Positions 1-8,660 of a DNA stretch of 64,000 nt are shown one piece after another; within the stretch, counting starts at the first letter, position 1, and each line of letters opens with the position of its first letter. Below the pieces are notes generated by a model. That model saw nothing but the letters and a program-made list of their open reading frames with translations, was not told the origin of the DNA and did no database searches. The DNA comes from Limnohabitans sp. MMS-10A-192 (GTDB lineage Bacteria > Pseudomonadota > Gammaproteobacteria > Burkholderiales > Burkholderiaceae_C), in contig NZ_NERX01000001.1 of assembly GCF_003063335.1 (NCBI RefSeq), positions 62,001 to 126,000 of the forward strand, read 5' to 3'. The position numbers were made by a program, and so were the translations under genes.

Positions 1-1
1 G

Positions 2-331
2 GGCTTTGCCTACTGCAACTGGTTCAAACCGCGCCCGGCCTACCGCTTTTCGGCCGAAGACTCGATTTACATGGCCACAGGTGTGCAGCACAAAGGGCTG
101 GGCAAAGCTTTGCTGACCGAACTTTGCGCCCAGGCCGAAAGGGCTGGTGTTCGCAAGTTCCTGGCGGTGATCGGCGACTCTGCCAATGCAGCCTCGATTG
201 GTGTGCACCGCTCAGTGGGCTTCACACCGGTGGGCACCCTCACATCTTGCGGCTGGAAATTCGACCGCTGGCTGGATGTGGTGATGATGGAAAAGCCTTT
301 GGGCGCAGGCGACAGCACGCCTGCTCAATAA
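2..331 (+). CDS. GNAT family N-acetyltransferase, C-terminal part (5' end outside window)
   Basis: The visible 109 residues are the second half of a GNAT acetyltransferase, which transfers an acetyl group from acetyl-CoA to an amine. The acetyl-CoA pyrophosphate loop is seen as HKGLGKALL (Q/RxxGxG/A type). It is followed by the Asn-rich segment GDSANAASIGVHRSVGF that is typical of phosphinothricin-acetyltransferase-like members. The frame is open to the window edge, so the start is missing. The substrate cannot be told from this fragment. It ends 8 bp before the next gene, which is probably co-transcribed. Confidence 0.85.
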   Translation, partial: GFAYCNWFKPRPAYRFSAEDSIYMATGVQHKGLGKALLTELCAQAERAGVRKFLAVIGDSANAASIGVHRSVGFTPVGTLTSCGWKFDRWLDVVMMEKPLGAGDSTPAQ

Positions 332-339
332 TCAACCCC

Positions 340-786
340 ATGAAAAACAAAACACTGGCCACCTGGCTCACTTTTTGGGGCGGCCCCTTGGGCCTGCACC
401 GCTTTTACCTCAAGGGCTTGGGCGATTCGCTGGGCTGGCTATTGCCGATACCAACGGCACTGGGCATTTATGGCATTCAACGTGTTCAGGCATTTGGCCT
501 GGATGACAAGTTGAGCTGGGCATTGATCCCTTTGCTGGGGTTCACCATCGCAGGCTGTGCACTGACGGCGATCGTTTATGGCTTGATGACGGCAGAGAAA
601 TGGAACACCCAATTCAACCCGCAAGCTGCGCCCGATGCGCCAGCGGGACAAACCCATTGGACCACCATCATCGGCATCGCATCAGCTTTGCTGCTCGGCA
701 CCGCCGTGCTGATGGCCAGTCTGGCTTTCAGCTTTCAGATGTACTTCGAATACCAGATTGAAGAGGCCCGGCTGATCAGTCAGTGA
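340..786 (+). CDS. TM2-domain-like small integral membrane protein
   Basis: A 148-residue membrane protein. The N-terminus has the TM2 hallmark GLHRFYLKG followed by two hydrophobic segments (about residues 5-50). A third hydrophobic stretch lies near 60-85, a polar linker near 90-108, and a last strong helix near 109-135. TM2 proteins have no agreed biochemical function in bacteria. The ATG at 340 was chosen because it begins the TM2 motif directly; the frame is open further upstream but that part overlaps the acetyltransferase gene. A terminator follows immediately. Confidence 0.7.
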   Translation: MKNKTLATWLTFWGGPLGLHRFYLKGLGDSLGWLLPIPTALGIYGIQRVQAFGLDDKLSWALIPLLGFTIAGCALTAIVYGLMTAEKWNTQFNPQAAPDAPAGQTHWTTIIGIASALLLGTAVLMASLAFSFQMYFEYQIEEARLISQ

Positions 787-790
787 CACA

Positions 791-819
791 AAAAAAGCCG
801 GACAGTGTCCGGCTTTTTG
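791..819. terminator. Bidirectional intrinsic terminator
   Basis: The stem GCCGGAC (797-803) pairs with GTCCGGC (807-813) over a 3-base loop. It is flanked by an A-run on the left and a T-run on the right, so it can end transcription of the TM2 gene and, from the other side, of pit. Confidence 0.85.
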
Positions 820-843
820 CTCCAGCGCATGGCGCGGCTCGCT

Positions 844-1857
844 TCAGTCGAACACTTGGAAGCTGACCCAGTACGCAATGGCGGCCACAAAAGCGCTGGC
901 GGGAATGGTGAGCACCCACGCCCAGACGATGTTGCCCGCGACACCCCAGCGCACAGCGCTGGCGCGCTGCGTGGAGCCCACACCCACGATGGCGCCCGTG
1001 ATGGTGTGGGTGGTCGAAACAGGAATCCCCAAAGAGGTGGCCAGGAACAAGGTCATCGCTCCGCCGGTTTCAGCACAGAAGCCGCCCACCGGCTTGAGCT
1101 TGGTGATTTTTTGCCCCATGGTCTTGACGATACGCCAGCCGCCGAACATGGTGCCCAAGCCAATCGCAGCGTAGCAACTGATCACGGTCCAGGTTGGCGG
1201 CGCCTTATCGCCAGCGGCAGCATAGCCCGTCGCGATCAACATCATCCAGATGATGCCGATGGTCTTTTGTGCGTCGTTGCCACCGTGACCCAAGCTGTAA
1301 GCACCGGCAGACACCAGCTGCAAGCGACGGAACCATTTGTCCACTTTGGAGGGGCGGGTCCGACGGAAGATGTTGGCCACCAGGACCATCATCAAAGAGC
1401 CCAGCAAAAAGCCCAGAACCGGCGACACAAAGATGAACGAGACGGTTTTGATGATGCCCGAGGACACCAAAGAACCTGCACCGGACTTGGCGATCACAGC
1501 CCCCACAATGCCGCCGATCAGGGCGTGTGAAGAGCTGCTGGGGATGCCGTAGTACCAAGTGATCACGTTCCAGGTGATGGCACCCACCAAAGCGCCAAAC
1601 ACCACATGGGTGTCCACCACGCCAGGCTGAACAATGCCCTTGCCCACCGTCGCCGCCACACTCAGGTGGAAGATGAAGATGGCCACAAAGTTGAAAAAGG
1701 CAGCAAACACCACGGCTTGGGTGGGCTTGAGCACGCCCGTGGAGACCACGGTGGCGATCGAATTGGCCGCATCATGAAACCCGTTCATGAAGTCAAAAAT
1801 GAGTGCCAAGGCGACCAGCAAGATCACCACCCACAAGGCAGCTTGTACGGTTTCCAT
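844..1857 (-). CDS. pit: Inorganic phosphate transporter, PiT family
   Basis: A 337-residue inner-membrane protein of the PiT (PHO-4) family, which takes up phosphate as a metal-phosphate complex by cation symport. It shows the two family repeats with the signatures FDFMNGFHDAANSIATVVSTG (near residue 22) and a second copy around GIPVSTTHTITGAIVGVG. About ten hydrophobic segments are visible. At roughly 340 residues it is the short form, without the large loop of E. coli PitA. It lies 21 bp after the PhoU-like gene, and this two-gene order is the usual one for PiT with a DUF47 partner. Confidence 0.95.
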   Translation of the reverse strand: METVQAALWVVILLVALALIFDFMNGFHDAANSIATVVSTGVLKPTQAVVFAAFFNFVAIFIFHLSVAATVGKGIVQPGVVDTHVVFGALVGAITWNVITWYYGIPSSSSHALIGGIVGAVIAKSGAGSLVSSGIIKTVSFIFVSPVLGFLLGSLMMVLVANIFRRTRPSKVDKWFRRLQLVSAGAYSLGHGGNDAQKTIGIIWMMLIATGYAAAGDKAPPTWTVISCYAAIGLGTMFGGWRIVKTMGQKITKLKPVGGFCAETGGAMTLFLATSLGIPVSTTHTITGAIVGVGSTQRASAVRWGVAGNIVWAWVLTIPASAFVAAIAYWVSFQVFD

Positions 1858-1878
1858 ACGTCAGATTCCCGCGTCAGA

Positions 1879-2526
1879 TCAGGAATTTTCGAGGACGATG
1901 CCCTCGATCTGGTTGGCCACGTCTTCACACTTGTCGGTGATGGTTTCCAGCAATTCGTAAATGGCCTTGAGCTTGATGATCTCGCGCACATCGGCTTCTT
2001 CGCGGAACAATTTGCTCATGGCGCTGCGCATCACGCGGTCAGCATCCGACTCCAGGCGGTCGATTTCTTCGCAGGTTTTGAGGGCCGACTCGGCCACCGC
2101 AGGCTCACCGATGCGGGGCAACAATTTCACAGCGTCTTGCACGCGTTCGCAGCAACGCACCGACAAATCGGTCAGGCGGGTGATCTCTTCGGTCATGTGA
2201 CGCACGTCATACAGCGCCATGGTTTCAGCGGAGTCCTGGATCAGGTCGGCCACATCGTCCATCAAGTTGATCAAGGCGTGGATCTGTTCACGGTCGATGG
2301 GGGTGATGAAGGTGGTGTGGATCAGGCGGTTGACTTCCTGGGTCACGCGGTCTGCTGCGTGCTCGGCGTTGTCCACATCGCGGTTGTATTTCTCGCGCAG
2401 GTGAACATCGTTGTAATTGGCCACCAAATTCGAAAAGGAGCGAGCCGCCTCGACAATGCGCTCCGCATGTTGGTTAAAAAGTTCAAAAAAATTGCCTTCT
2501 TTAGGCAGCAATTTACCAAACAGCAT
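1879..2526 (-). CDS. PhoU-like DUF47 family phosphate transport regulator
   Basis: A 215-residue, mostly helical protein of the DUF47 (TIGR00153) family, distantly related to PhoU. It begins GKLLPKEGNFFELFNQHAE and contains the repeated acidic helix pattern (NAEHAADRVTQEVNRLI; EEIDRLESDADRVMRS) that forms a metal-binding helical bundle in this family. Members are almost always encoded next to a PiT transporter and are thought to control its activity. That role is inferred here from the 21-bp gap to pit. A possible Pho box lies upstream. Confidence 0.92.
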   Translation of the reverse strand: MLFGKLLPKEGNFFELFNQHAERIVEAARSFSNLVANYNDVHLREKYNRDVDNAEHAADRVTQEVNRLIHTTFITPIDREQIHALINLMDDVADLIQDSAETMALYDVRHMTEEITRLTDLSVRCCERVQDAVKLLPRIGEPAVAESALKTCEEIDRLESDADRVMRSAMSKLFREEADVREIIKLKAIYELLETITDKCEDVANQIEGIVLENS

Positions 2527-2557
2527 GTAGAACTCCTGATGACTGGGAAGAGCGAAT

Positions 2558-2575
2558 ATGACATTCGTGTGACTG
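2558..2575 (-). promoter_or_regulatory. Candidate Pho box upstream of the DUF47-pit operon
   Basis: On the minus strand, CAGTCAC and ATGTCAT are separated by ACGA, so GTCA recurs with exactly 11-bp periodicity. Each half-site matches the known CTGTCA(T/C) repeat at six of seven positions. It ends about 30 bp before the start codon. No clear -10 box is seen at the expected distance, so this is tentative. Confidence 0.35.
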
Positions 2576-2618
2576 CAGCAAGTTTAACTGTTTGTAACCC
2601 TTTCAAGGGCTGAAAACG

Positions 2619-2981
2619 TCAAGCGCTTCGGAAAATGAAATAAACCGCGCCCACCATGCACAAGGCGGCCCAAAGGTAGTCCAGCTTGAACGGCTCTTTC
2701 AGGTAAATCACAGCAAATGGCACAAACACCGCCAAGGTGATGACTTCTTGCATGATTTTGAGTTGCCCCACGCTGAACTCGGTGTGGCCAATGCGGTTGG
2801 CGGGCACCTGGAACATGTATTCGAACAGGGCGATGCCCCAACTCACCAAAGCCGCCGCATACCAAGGCGCAGCCGACATGTTGCGCAGGTGGCCGTACCA
2901 GGCGAAGGTCATGAACACATTGCTGGTCAACAGCAGCAACACCGTCTGCAAGGCCACGGGCAAGCTGGTGAAAAAGGTCAT
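2619..2981 (-). CDS. DUF486 / DMT-like four-helix membrane protein
   Basis: A 120-residue protein with four hydrophobic segments (about 8-28, 38-58, 76-93, 98-118). It matches the DUF486 family by length and by motifs such as TFAWYGHL, WGIALFEYMFQVPANRIG and QEVITLAVF. The family belongs to the drug/metabolite transporter fold, but the substrate is unknown. Its ATG overlaps the folK stop (ATGA), so it is the last gene of the perM-to-DUF486 operon. Confidence 0.85.
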   Translation of the reverse strand: MTFFTSLPVALQTVLLLLTSNVFMTFAWYGHLRNMSAAPWYAAALVSWGIALFEYMFQVPANRIGHTEFSVGQLKIMQEVITLAVFVPFAVIYLKEPFKLDYLWAALCMVGAVYFIFRSA

Positions 2982-3466
2982 GGCACGCTTTCAGCCAAAG
3001 GCTCGATGCTTTGCCCCGCCACGCTGGCCCAATGCGCGGGCGTGACCAGATCAGGGGCCAGATCGGCCAAGGGATACAACACAAAAGCCCGAGTCCACAT
3101 GCGTGGGTGCGGCAAGGTCAGGCGCGGGCTGTCCATCCGGGCCAGGCCATACAACAGCACATCCAGATCCAGCGTGCGTGGTGCGTTCTGATAAGGCCGC
3201 AAGCGTCCTGCCTGGTTTTCAAGATCCTGCAGGGCATCCAGCAACTCAGGGGCGCTCAAACGGGTTTCGAGCCGCACCACCGCGTTGATGAAGTCAGGCC
3301 CCTGGGCCTCAAAAGGTGCAGTGCGGTAGAGGCGCGAGCGGCCCGAACACACGGTGCCGGGCAATCGGGCCAAGGCGCTCAGGCTGCCCAGCACCGTCAG
3401 CCGCGCGTCGCCGAGGTTGGCGCCCACGGCCACGTAGGCGGTCACAGGCTCACGGTCTGCCAGCAT
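2978..3466 (-). CDS. folK: 2-amino-4-hydroxy-6-hydroxymethyldihydropteridine pyrophosphokinase
   Basis: A 162-residue HPPK, which transfers pyrophosphate from ATP to 6-hydroxymethyl-7,8-dihydropterin in folate synthesis. The beginning VTAYVAVGANLGD, the pterin-binding segment SRLYRTAPFE...PDFINAVV and the signature APRTLDLDVLLYG with LPHPRM are all present. The frame is open another 39 codons upstream inside pcnB. The ATG at 3466 was preferred because it places the conserved N-terminus correctly and leaves a 10-bp gap after pcnB. Confidence 0.93.
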   Translation of the reverse strand: MLADREPVTAYVAVGANLGDARLTVLGSLSALARLPGTVCSGRSRLYRTAPFEAQGPDFINAVVRLETRLSAPELLDALQDLENQAGRLRPYQNAPRTLDLDVLLYGLARMDSPRLTLPHPRMWTRAFVLYPLADLAPDLVTPAHWASVAGQSIEPLAESVP

Positions 3467-3476
3467 GCGGCCGCGT

Positions 3477-5036
3477 TTATTCGGCGCTGGCCGCGCCTGG
3501 CTCACCACCGCTGCCGGGCTTGCGGCGGCGGCGACGGCGTTTTTTGGGCGCCGAGTCATCACCCGATGGTGGCGCATCGGCATCGGATTCAGGCGCCGAC
3601 TTCACAGCCGCAGCGCGGGGCGAAGCGCCCTCGCCTTGTGGCTTGGGCGCACGGCGCACGCGGGGCTTGGCCAGCTGCTCGGCCTTGGCGGCCTGCACCA
3701 GGTCTTCACGCTCGGCATCGCTGGCCATGCTGAACTCTTGCCACCAATCGGCCAGGGTGTCGTCCACTTCCTGAGCATCGGCGCGCAGACGCAAAAAGTC
3801 AAATCCTGCGCGAAAGCGGGCTTGCTCCACCAGGCTGAAGGGCGTGGCGCCCACGCGCTTTTCAAACCGGGGCTGCATCATCCAGATCTCACGCATGTCG
3901 GCGGCCAGCTTGCCGCGGCCCGACACATCGCCAATGCGGGCATCAAACACCTCGTCAATCGCGTCCTGCAAGGCCGGATACGGATGCTCCTTGCGCGCTA
4001 GGCGTGCCGCCCAGCCGTCACGCACATCGGCCCACAGCACACAGGCCAGCAAGAAGCTGGGGGCCACCGGCTTGCCCTCGCCCACCCGGCGGTCGGTGTC
4101 GGCCAAGGCGGCTTTCACGAAATCGCTGTCGGCACGCTCGACCACAACATCCAGCAGCGGGTAAATGCCTTTGGCCAAACCCAGGTGCTTGAGCTGCGCG
4201 ATCGAGGCCAGCGCGTGACCGGTCTGCAGCAGCTTGAGCATTTCGTCAAACAAGCGGCTTTGCGGCACATCGGCCAGCAAGGTGGCCGCTTCGACCAGGG
4301 GCTTGGCGGTTTTGGATTCGAGCTTGAAGCCCAAGGGGCTGAGCTTGGCCGCAAAGCGCACGGCGCGGATGATGCGCACCGGGTCTTCGCGGTAACGCGT
4401 GGCCGGGTCGCCAATCATGCGCAGCGTGTGTTTCTTCGCATCCTGAATGCCGCCGTGGTAGTCCACCACGATCTGGGTTTCAGGGTCGTAATACATCGCG
4501 TTGACGGTGAAGTCACGGCGCGTGGCGTCTTCGTCTTGAGGGCCCCAGACGTTGTCGCGCAGCACACGGCCACTCGAATCCACCGCATGCTGGATGCCTT
4601 CAAGTTGGCGCTTGCTGGTGCGCTCGTTACCTTTGACCTGCTCGGCCGCCGCGTTGTCCAGGTAAGCACGGAAGGTCGAGACCTCGATCACTTCGTTGTC
4701 ACGGCCTCGCCCATACACCACGTGCACGATGCGAAAACGACGGCCAATGATGAACGCACGGCGAAACAGGCCTTTGACCTGCTCGGGCGTCGCATCGGTG
4801 GCCACGTCAAAGTCTTTGGGGCGCAAGCCCAGCAACAGATCGCGCACGGCGCCGCCCACGATGTAGGCTTCAAAGCCCGCTTGCTGCAAGGTGCGTGTCA
4901 CGTTGATGGCGCGTTCGTCCACCAGGTTCGGGTCGATGCGGTGCACCGATGCGGGCACTTCTGTGCGACGGCCGAAACTCGGCTTGTTACCGCCAGCCGG
5001 TTTGCCCAGCAGCTTGGTGATGAATTTCTTGATCAT
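3477..5036 (-). CDS. pcnB: Polynucleotide adenylyltransferase (poly(A) polymerase I)
   Basis: A 519-residue class II nucleotidyltransferase that adds 3' poly(A) tails to RNA and promotes decay. The head domain shows GGAVRDLLLG (61-70) and the metal-binding DFD (75-77). RRDFTVNAM and the RNA-binding GDPATRYREDPVRIIRAVRF follow in the middle. The C-terminal tail is long, basic and Ala-rich (KKRRRRRRKPG), which favours PcnB over CCA-adding enzyme. Neighbouring folK is the classic pcnB-folK pair. Its ATG overlaps the HAD gene stop. Confidence 0.93.
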   Translation of the reverse strand: MIKKFITKLLGKPAGGNKPSFGRRTEVPASVHRIDPNLVDERAINVTRTLQQAGFEAYIVGGAVRDLLLGLRPKDFDVATDATPEQVKGLFRRAFIIGRRFRIVHVVYGRGRDNEVIEVSTFRAYLDNAAAEQVKGNERTSKRQLEGIQHAVDSSGRVLRDNVWGPQDEDATRRDFTVNAMYYDPETQIVVDYHGGIQDAKKHTLRMIGDPATRYREDPVRIIRAVRFAAKLSPLGFKLESKTAKPLVEAATLLADVPQSRLFDEMLKLLQTGHALASIAQLKHLGLAKGIYPLLDVVVERADSDFVKAALADTDRRVGEGKPVAPSFLLACVLWADVRDGWAARLARKEHPYPALQDAIDEVFDARIGDVSGRGKLAADMREIWMMQPRFEKRVGATPFSLVEQARFRAGFDFLRLRADAQEVDDTLADWWQEFSMASDAEREDLVQAAKAEQLAKPRVRRAPKPQGEGASPRAAAVKSAPESDADAPPSGDDSAPKKRRRRRRKPGSGGEPGAASAE

Positions 5037-5701
5037 TCTTGAAACAGTTCGAGGATGCGCCAGCCACGCTCTGTGGCCAGCTGACGCAACCGAGCGTCAG
5101 GGTTCGTTGCCACCGGATGGTGGGCTTTTTCCAAAAGCGGCAGGTCGTTCATGGAGTCGGAGTAAAAACTCATCTCCACATCGTCCCAGTCCAGGCCTTG
5201 GCGGGCCAGCCACTGCGCCACACGGGTGACTTTGCCTTCACGGAACGACGGTGTGCCTTGGATCTCGCCGGTGATCCAGCCCGTGCTGTCGCGTTCCAGC
5301 TCCACCGCGATCAATTCGCTCACGCCAAAGGCCTGGGCGATTGGACGGGTCACAAACTCGTTGGTGGCCGTCACGATCATGACCGTGTCACCGGCCTGCT
5401 GGTGCGATCGTACCAGCGCCAGCGCCTCGGGCGTGATGCGCGGGCGAATCACCTCGTCCATGTAACGGTCGTGCGCGCGGGCCGCTTCAGCTGCCCCATG
5501 CGCTCGCGCAGCCTGCGTGGCAAAGCGCACGTAGTCATGGATGTCGAGCGTGCCCGCCTGGTAGTGGGCATAGAACTCGTCGTTGCGTTGGTTGAACACG
5601 GCCGGATCGTTCCAGCCCAGCTCGGTGGTGAACACGCCCCAAGTGTGGTCCGAATCGATCGGCAAGAGCGTGTGGTCCAGATCAAACAGCGCGAGTTTCA
5701 T
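5033..5701 (-). CDS. HAD-IB family phosphatase (SerB-like)
   Basis: A 222-residue haloacid-dehalogenase-type hydrolase. Motif I is DLDHTLLP (Asp 7 nucleophile, Asp 9 acid/base), motif II the TAT in MIVTATNEFVTRPIA, motif III the Lys in REGKVTRVAQW, and motif IV YSDSMNDLPLL. The helical cap lies between motifs I and II, as in subfamily IB (phosphoserine phosphatase-like). The true substrate is unknown. It overlaps hda and pcnB by ATGA junctions, so the three are translationally coupled. Confidence 0.88.
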   Translation of the reverse strand: MKLALFDLDHTLLPIDSDHTWGVFTTELGWNDPAVFNQRNDEFYAHYQAGTLDIHDYVRFATQAARAHGAAEAARAHDRYMDEVIRPRITPEALALVRSHQQAGDTVMIVTATNEFVTRPIAQAFGVSELIAVELERDSTGWITGEIQGTPSFREGKVTRVAQWLARQGLDWDDVEMSFYSDSMNDLPLLEKAHHPVATNPDARLRQLATERGWRILELFQE

Positions 5702-6384
5702 TCGTTCTCCAGCATCGCGCGCACCAAGGGAATGGTCAGGGCGCGTTGCGTTTGCAAAGCATATTGGTCCAAGTGGTCGAGCAGCTGCATCAAGCTGCCC
5801 AGATCACGCGAGAAGCGGTTGAGCATGTAGGACATGACCTCGTCGCTCAAAAACAGGCCCCGGGCATCGGCCGCCTGGCGCAACACAGCACGGCGCTCGG
5901 GCTCATCCAGGACCTGCAGGGCATACACATGGCCCCAACCCAAGCGGGTGCGCAGATCGTCGCGCAACTTGAGGTCAGCCGGGGGCATGGCGCCTGCGGC
6001 CAGCACCCAGCGCGGTGTGCCTACGCGGGGTGTGAGCGCGTTGACAAACCAGTTGAATGCGGTGTGCTGCTGCTCGGCGTTGTACAGGTGCACATCGTCC
6101 ATCAGCACCGCCACCCAATCGTCGTTGAACTCAGGCGGGTTCATGGTGTATGCATCGAGCCAACCCACTTGGGCGCCCTGCTCTTTGAGCGCGTGGTGCA
6201 CCGCATGCAGCAAATGGGTTTTGCCCGAACCGCCCTCGCCCCAGAGGTAACTGGGCACAGGTGAACGATGGCTCGATGACGTCCACAAACGCAAATGACT
6301 CAAGGCGGCCTCATTGGGGCCAGCAAAAAAATTATCCAGCGTGGGGGACGAAGCCAGGCCGATGTCCAAAGCCAGTTGCTTCAT
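5698..6384 (-). CDS. hda: DnaA regulatory inactivator Hda
   Basis: A 228-residue DnaA paralogue with the AAA+ domain but no DNA-binding domain IV, the defining layout of Hda. With the sliding clamp it stimulates ATP hydrolysis by DnaA after initiation. Walker A is GEGGSGKTHLL (about residues 49-59) and Walker B is VAVLMDDVHLY. The N-terminus QLALDIG fits the QLxLxx clamp-binding motif required for this role. It sits between perM and the HAD phosphatase in an overlapping operon, the order usual in Burkholderiales. Confidence 0.9.
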   Translation of the reverse strand: MKQLALDIGLASSPTLDNFFAGPNEAALSHLRLWTSSSHRSPVPSYLWGEGGSGKTHLLHAVHHALKEQGAQVGWLDAYTMNPPEFNDDWVAVLMDDVHLYNAEQQHTAFNWFVNALTPRVGTPRWVLAAGAMPPADLKLRDDLRTRLGWGHVYALQVLDEPERRAVLRQAADARGLFLSDEVMSYMLNRFSRDLGSLMQLLDHLDQYALQTQRALTIPLVRAMLENE

Positions 6385-7472
6385 GCCTTGCCAGGCCCTT
6401 GTTCATCATCGGCAGCGCCACTGTTCCGGTAAAGATCGCTGTGCAGGTATTGGCAGCGCAAACGGCGAAGCCCCACCAGCAAAACGGCGCTGGCGGGCAA
6501 GGCGATCAACACGCCCACAAAGCCCATCAGCTGGCCAAAAGCCATCAAGGACAAGATGACCGCCAAAGGATGCAAGCCAATGCGCTCACCCACCAGGCGC
6601 GGGGTGAGCACGAAACTTTCGATCAGCTGCCCCAGCCCGTACACCACCGCCAACATGAGCACGGCCTGACCGGGTGCCAATTGCAACAAGCCCGCCAGCA
6701 AGGCCAACACCAGCCCCAAACCAAAACCCAGATACGGCACAAACACCGCCAACCCCGTGAAGATGCCAATGGGCAGCGCCAGCTCCAGGCCAAACAGCCA
6801 CAAACCCAACGCGTAATACACCGCCAGGCACAGCATGACCAGCAACTGACCCCGCAGGTATTCGCCCAACACGGTGTCGCATTCGCCCATGAAGCCGTCG
6901 AACACGCTGCGCCATGCAGGCGGCACCAGATCGGTTGAGGACCGCAACAGCCGTGCCCAGTCCTTGAGCAAATAAAACAAGGCCACAGGCACCAGCACGA
7001 CAAAACCGGCCAGTGCCAGCGCGGCGCTGCCACCGAGCTTGAGCGAGGACATCAAGGGTGCCCACCAGTCTTCGCGGTTGGCACTCAAGTACGCGACCAG
7101 CTGGCTTTTCAGCTCGCTCAGGTCCAGCGACACCGAAATGCCCATTTGCGCGAGCCAGGGCGTCAGCGATGCATCGAGTTTGTCAAACAGCAGCGGGATT
7201 TGTTGCTGCAACAAAGGCCACTCGCGCACCAGGATGGGCACCAGCAGCAGCACGATGCCCAGCAAAGCCAGCAGCGCCACGCCCTCGACCAACACCACGG
7301 CCAAGAGGTGGGGCAATCGACCACCCGACACGCGCACCAGCTGGAGCACCAAAGGGTTGAGCACATACGCCAGCACTGCGGCCACCATGAAAGGTGCCAG
7401 CACAGGGGCCAAGAGCCAGAAAATCAGCACCGCTGACAGGGCCACACCACTCCATGCGGCCAAGCGGGACAT
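6381..7472 (-). CDS. AI-2E family transporter / PerM-like permease
   Basis: A 363-residue membrane protein of the AI-2E transporter (PerM/YdiK) family. Hydrophobic segments cluster at 10-60 and in the C-terminal half, with the family signature FTGLAVFVPYLGFGLG and the conserved LTPRLVGERIGLHPLAVILSLMAFGQLMG. Members export varied small molecules or ions; the substrate here is unknown. The frame stays open far upstream, overlapping purM. The ATG at 7472 (MSRLAAW) is the first start that gives a normal-length protein. It is the first gene of the six-gene operon. Confidence 0.88.
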   Translation of the reverse strand: MSRLAAWSGVALSAVLIFWLLAPVLAPFMVAAVLAYVLNPLVLQLVRVSGGRLPHLLAVVLVEGVALLALLGIVLLLVPILVREWPLLQQQIPLLFDKLDASLTPWLAQMGISVSLDLSELKSQLVAYLSANREDWWAPLMSSLKLGGSAALALAGFVVLVPVALFYLLKDWARLLRSSTDLVPPAWRSVFDGFMGECDTVLGEYLRGQLLVMLCLAVYYALGLWLFGLELALPIGIFTGLAVFVPYLGFGLGLVLALLAGLLQLAPGQAVLMLAVVYGLGQLIESFVLTPRLVGERIGLHPLAVILSLMAFGQLMGFVGVLIALPASAVLLVGLRRLRCQYLHSDLYRNSGAADDEQGPGKA

Positions 7473-7628
7473 CAAAAATGGAACAGGTTGCTGCAAGTGA
7501 GACTCGTCTTTTGTGAAAGGGGATCGGGAACCGTCAGGGTGAACCCTTAAAATAAGCCTTGATTTTAGTCTGCCAGCCCGTTTATTGGCCCCCGTACCCC
7601 ATTTACTTGCCCGCTGAGGGCCGAAACC

Positions 7629-8660
7629 ATGAGCCACACCCCACTTTCTTACAAAGACGCAGGCGTTGACATCGTTGCAGGCGACGCACTGGTCGAGCGC
7701 ATCAAGCCCTTGGCCAAGAAAACCATGCGCGAAGGCGTGCTGGCCGGCATCGGCGGTTTTGGCGCGCTGTTTGAAGTGCCCAAGCGCTACAAAGAACCCG
7801 TGCTGGTGAGCGGCACCGACGGCGTGGGCACCAAGCTCAAGCTGGCGTTTGAATGGAACATGCACGACACCGTGGGCATCGACCTGGTGGCCATGAGCGT
7901 GAACGACGTGCTGGTGCAAGGCGCCGAGCCCCTGTTCTTCCTCGACTACTTTGCCTGCGGCAAGCTGGACGTGGACACGGCTGCTGCCGTGGTGGGTGGC
8001 ATTGCCAAGGGCTGCGAATTGTCGGGCTGCGCTTTGATCGGCGGCGAAACCGCCGAGATGCCGGGCATGTACCCCGCTGGCGAATACGACTTGGCCGGTT
8101 TTGCCGTCGGTGCGGTCGAAAAATCCAAAATCCTCACCGGTCAAAACGTCAAGGCGGGCGACGTGGTGTTGGGCCTGGCGTCCAGCGGCGTGCACTCCAA
8201 CGGTTTCAGCCTGGTGCGCAAGTGCATCGAACGCGCAGGCTCAGAAGCCCCCGCCACACTCGACGGCAAGCCTTTCAAGCAAGCCCTGATGGAGCCTACC
8301 CGCCTGTACGTGCTGAACGTGCTGGCCGCATTGGCTGCTCACCCCATCAAGGCTTTGGCCCACATCACCGGCGGTGGCTTGCTGGAGAACATCCCCCGCG
8401 TGCTGCCCGAAGGCCTGGCCGCGCACCTGCAAAAAGGCAGCTGGCCCCAGACCGAGCTGTTTGCCTGGCTGCAAAAAACCGCCGGCATCGACGACATCGA
8501 GATGAACCGCACCTTCAACAACGGCATCGGCATGGTGGTGGTGATTGACGCGGCCGAAGCCGAAAGCTGCGCGGCCACCTTGCGTGCCGCGGGTGAGCAG
8601 GTTTACACCATCGGTGTAATTGCCGCCCAAGGCAGCGGCGAACAGGTCGTCGTGGCCTGA
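7629..8660 (+). CDS. purM: Phosphoribosylformylglycinamidine cyclo-ligase (AIR synthetase)
   Basis: A 343-residue enzyme of purine synthesis that closes the imidazole ring of FGAM with ATP to make AIR. Clear family motifs are [54 protein letters not shown] and [17 protein letters not shown]. The length is normal. It is divergent from perM. Its stop codon abuts the stop of the SirB1-like gene with no spacer. A TAAAAT -10-like hexamer lies at 7548-7553, but no good -35 was found. Confidence 0.97.
   Translation: MSHTPLSYKDAGVDIVAGDALVERIKPLAKKTMREGVLAGIGGFGALFEVPKRYKEPVLVSGTDGVGTKLKLAFEWNMHDTVGIDLVAMSVNDVLVQGAEPLFFLDYFACGKLDVDTAAAVVGGIAKGCELSGCALIGGETAEMPGMYPAGEYDLAGFAVGAVEKSKILTGQNVKAGDVVLGLASSGVHSNGFSLVRKCIERAGSEAPATLDGKPFKQALMEPTRLYVLNVLAALAAHPIKALAHITGGGLLENIPRVLPEGLAAHLQKGSWPQTELFAWLQKTAGIDDIEMNRTFNNGIGMVVVIDAAEAESCAATLRAAGEQVYTIGVIAAQGSGEQVVVA

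Noticed and set aside
7473-8195. Extension of the perM frame into purM
   Set aside because: The extra 241 codons overlap purM on the opposite strand and have no membrane character; the ATG at 7472 gives a normal family length.
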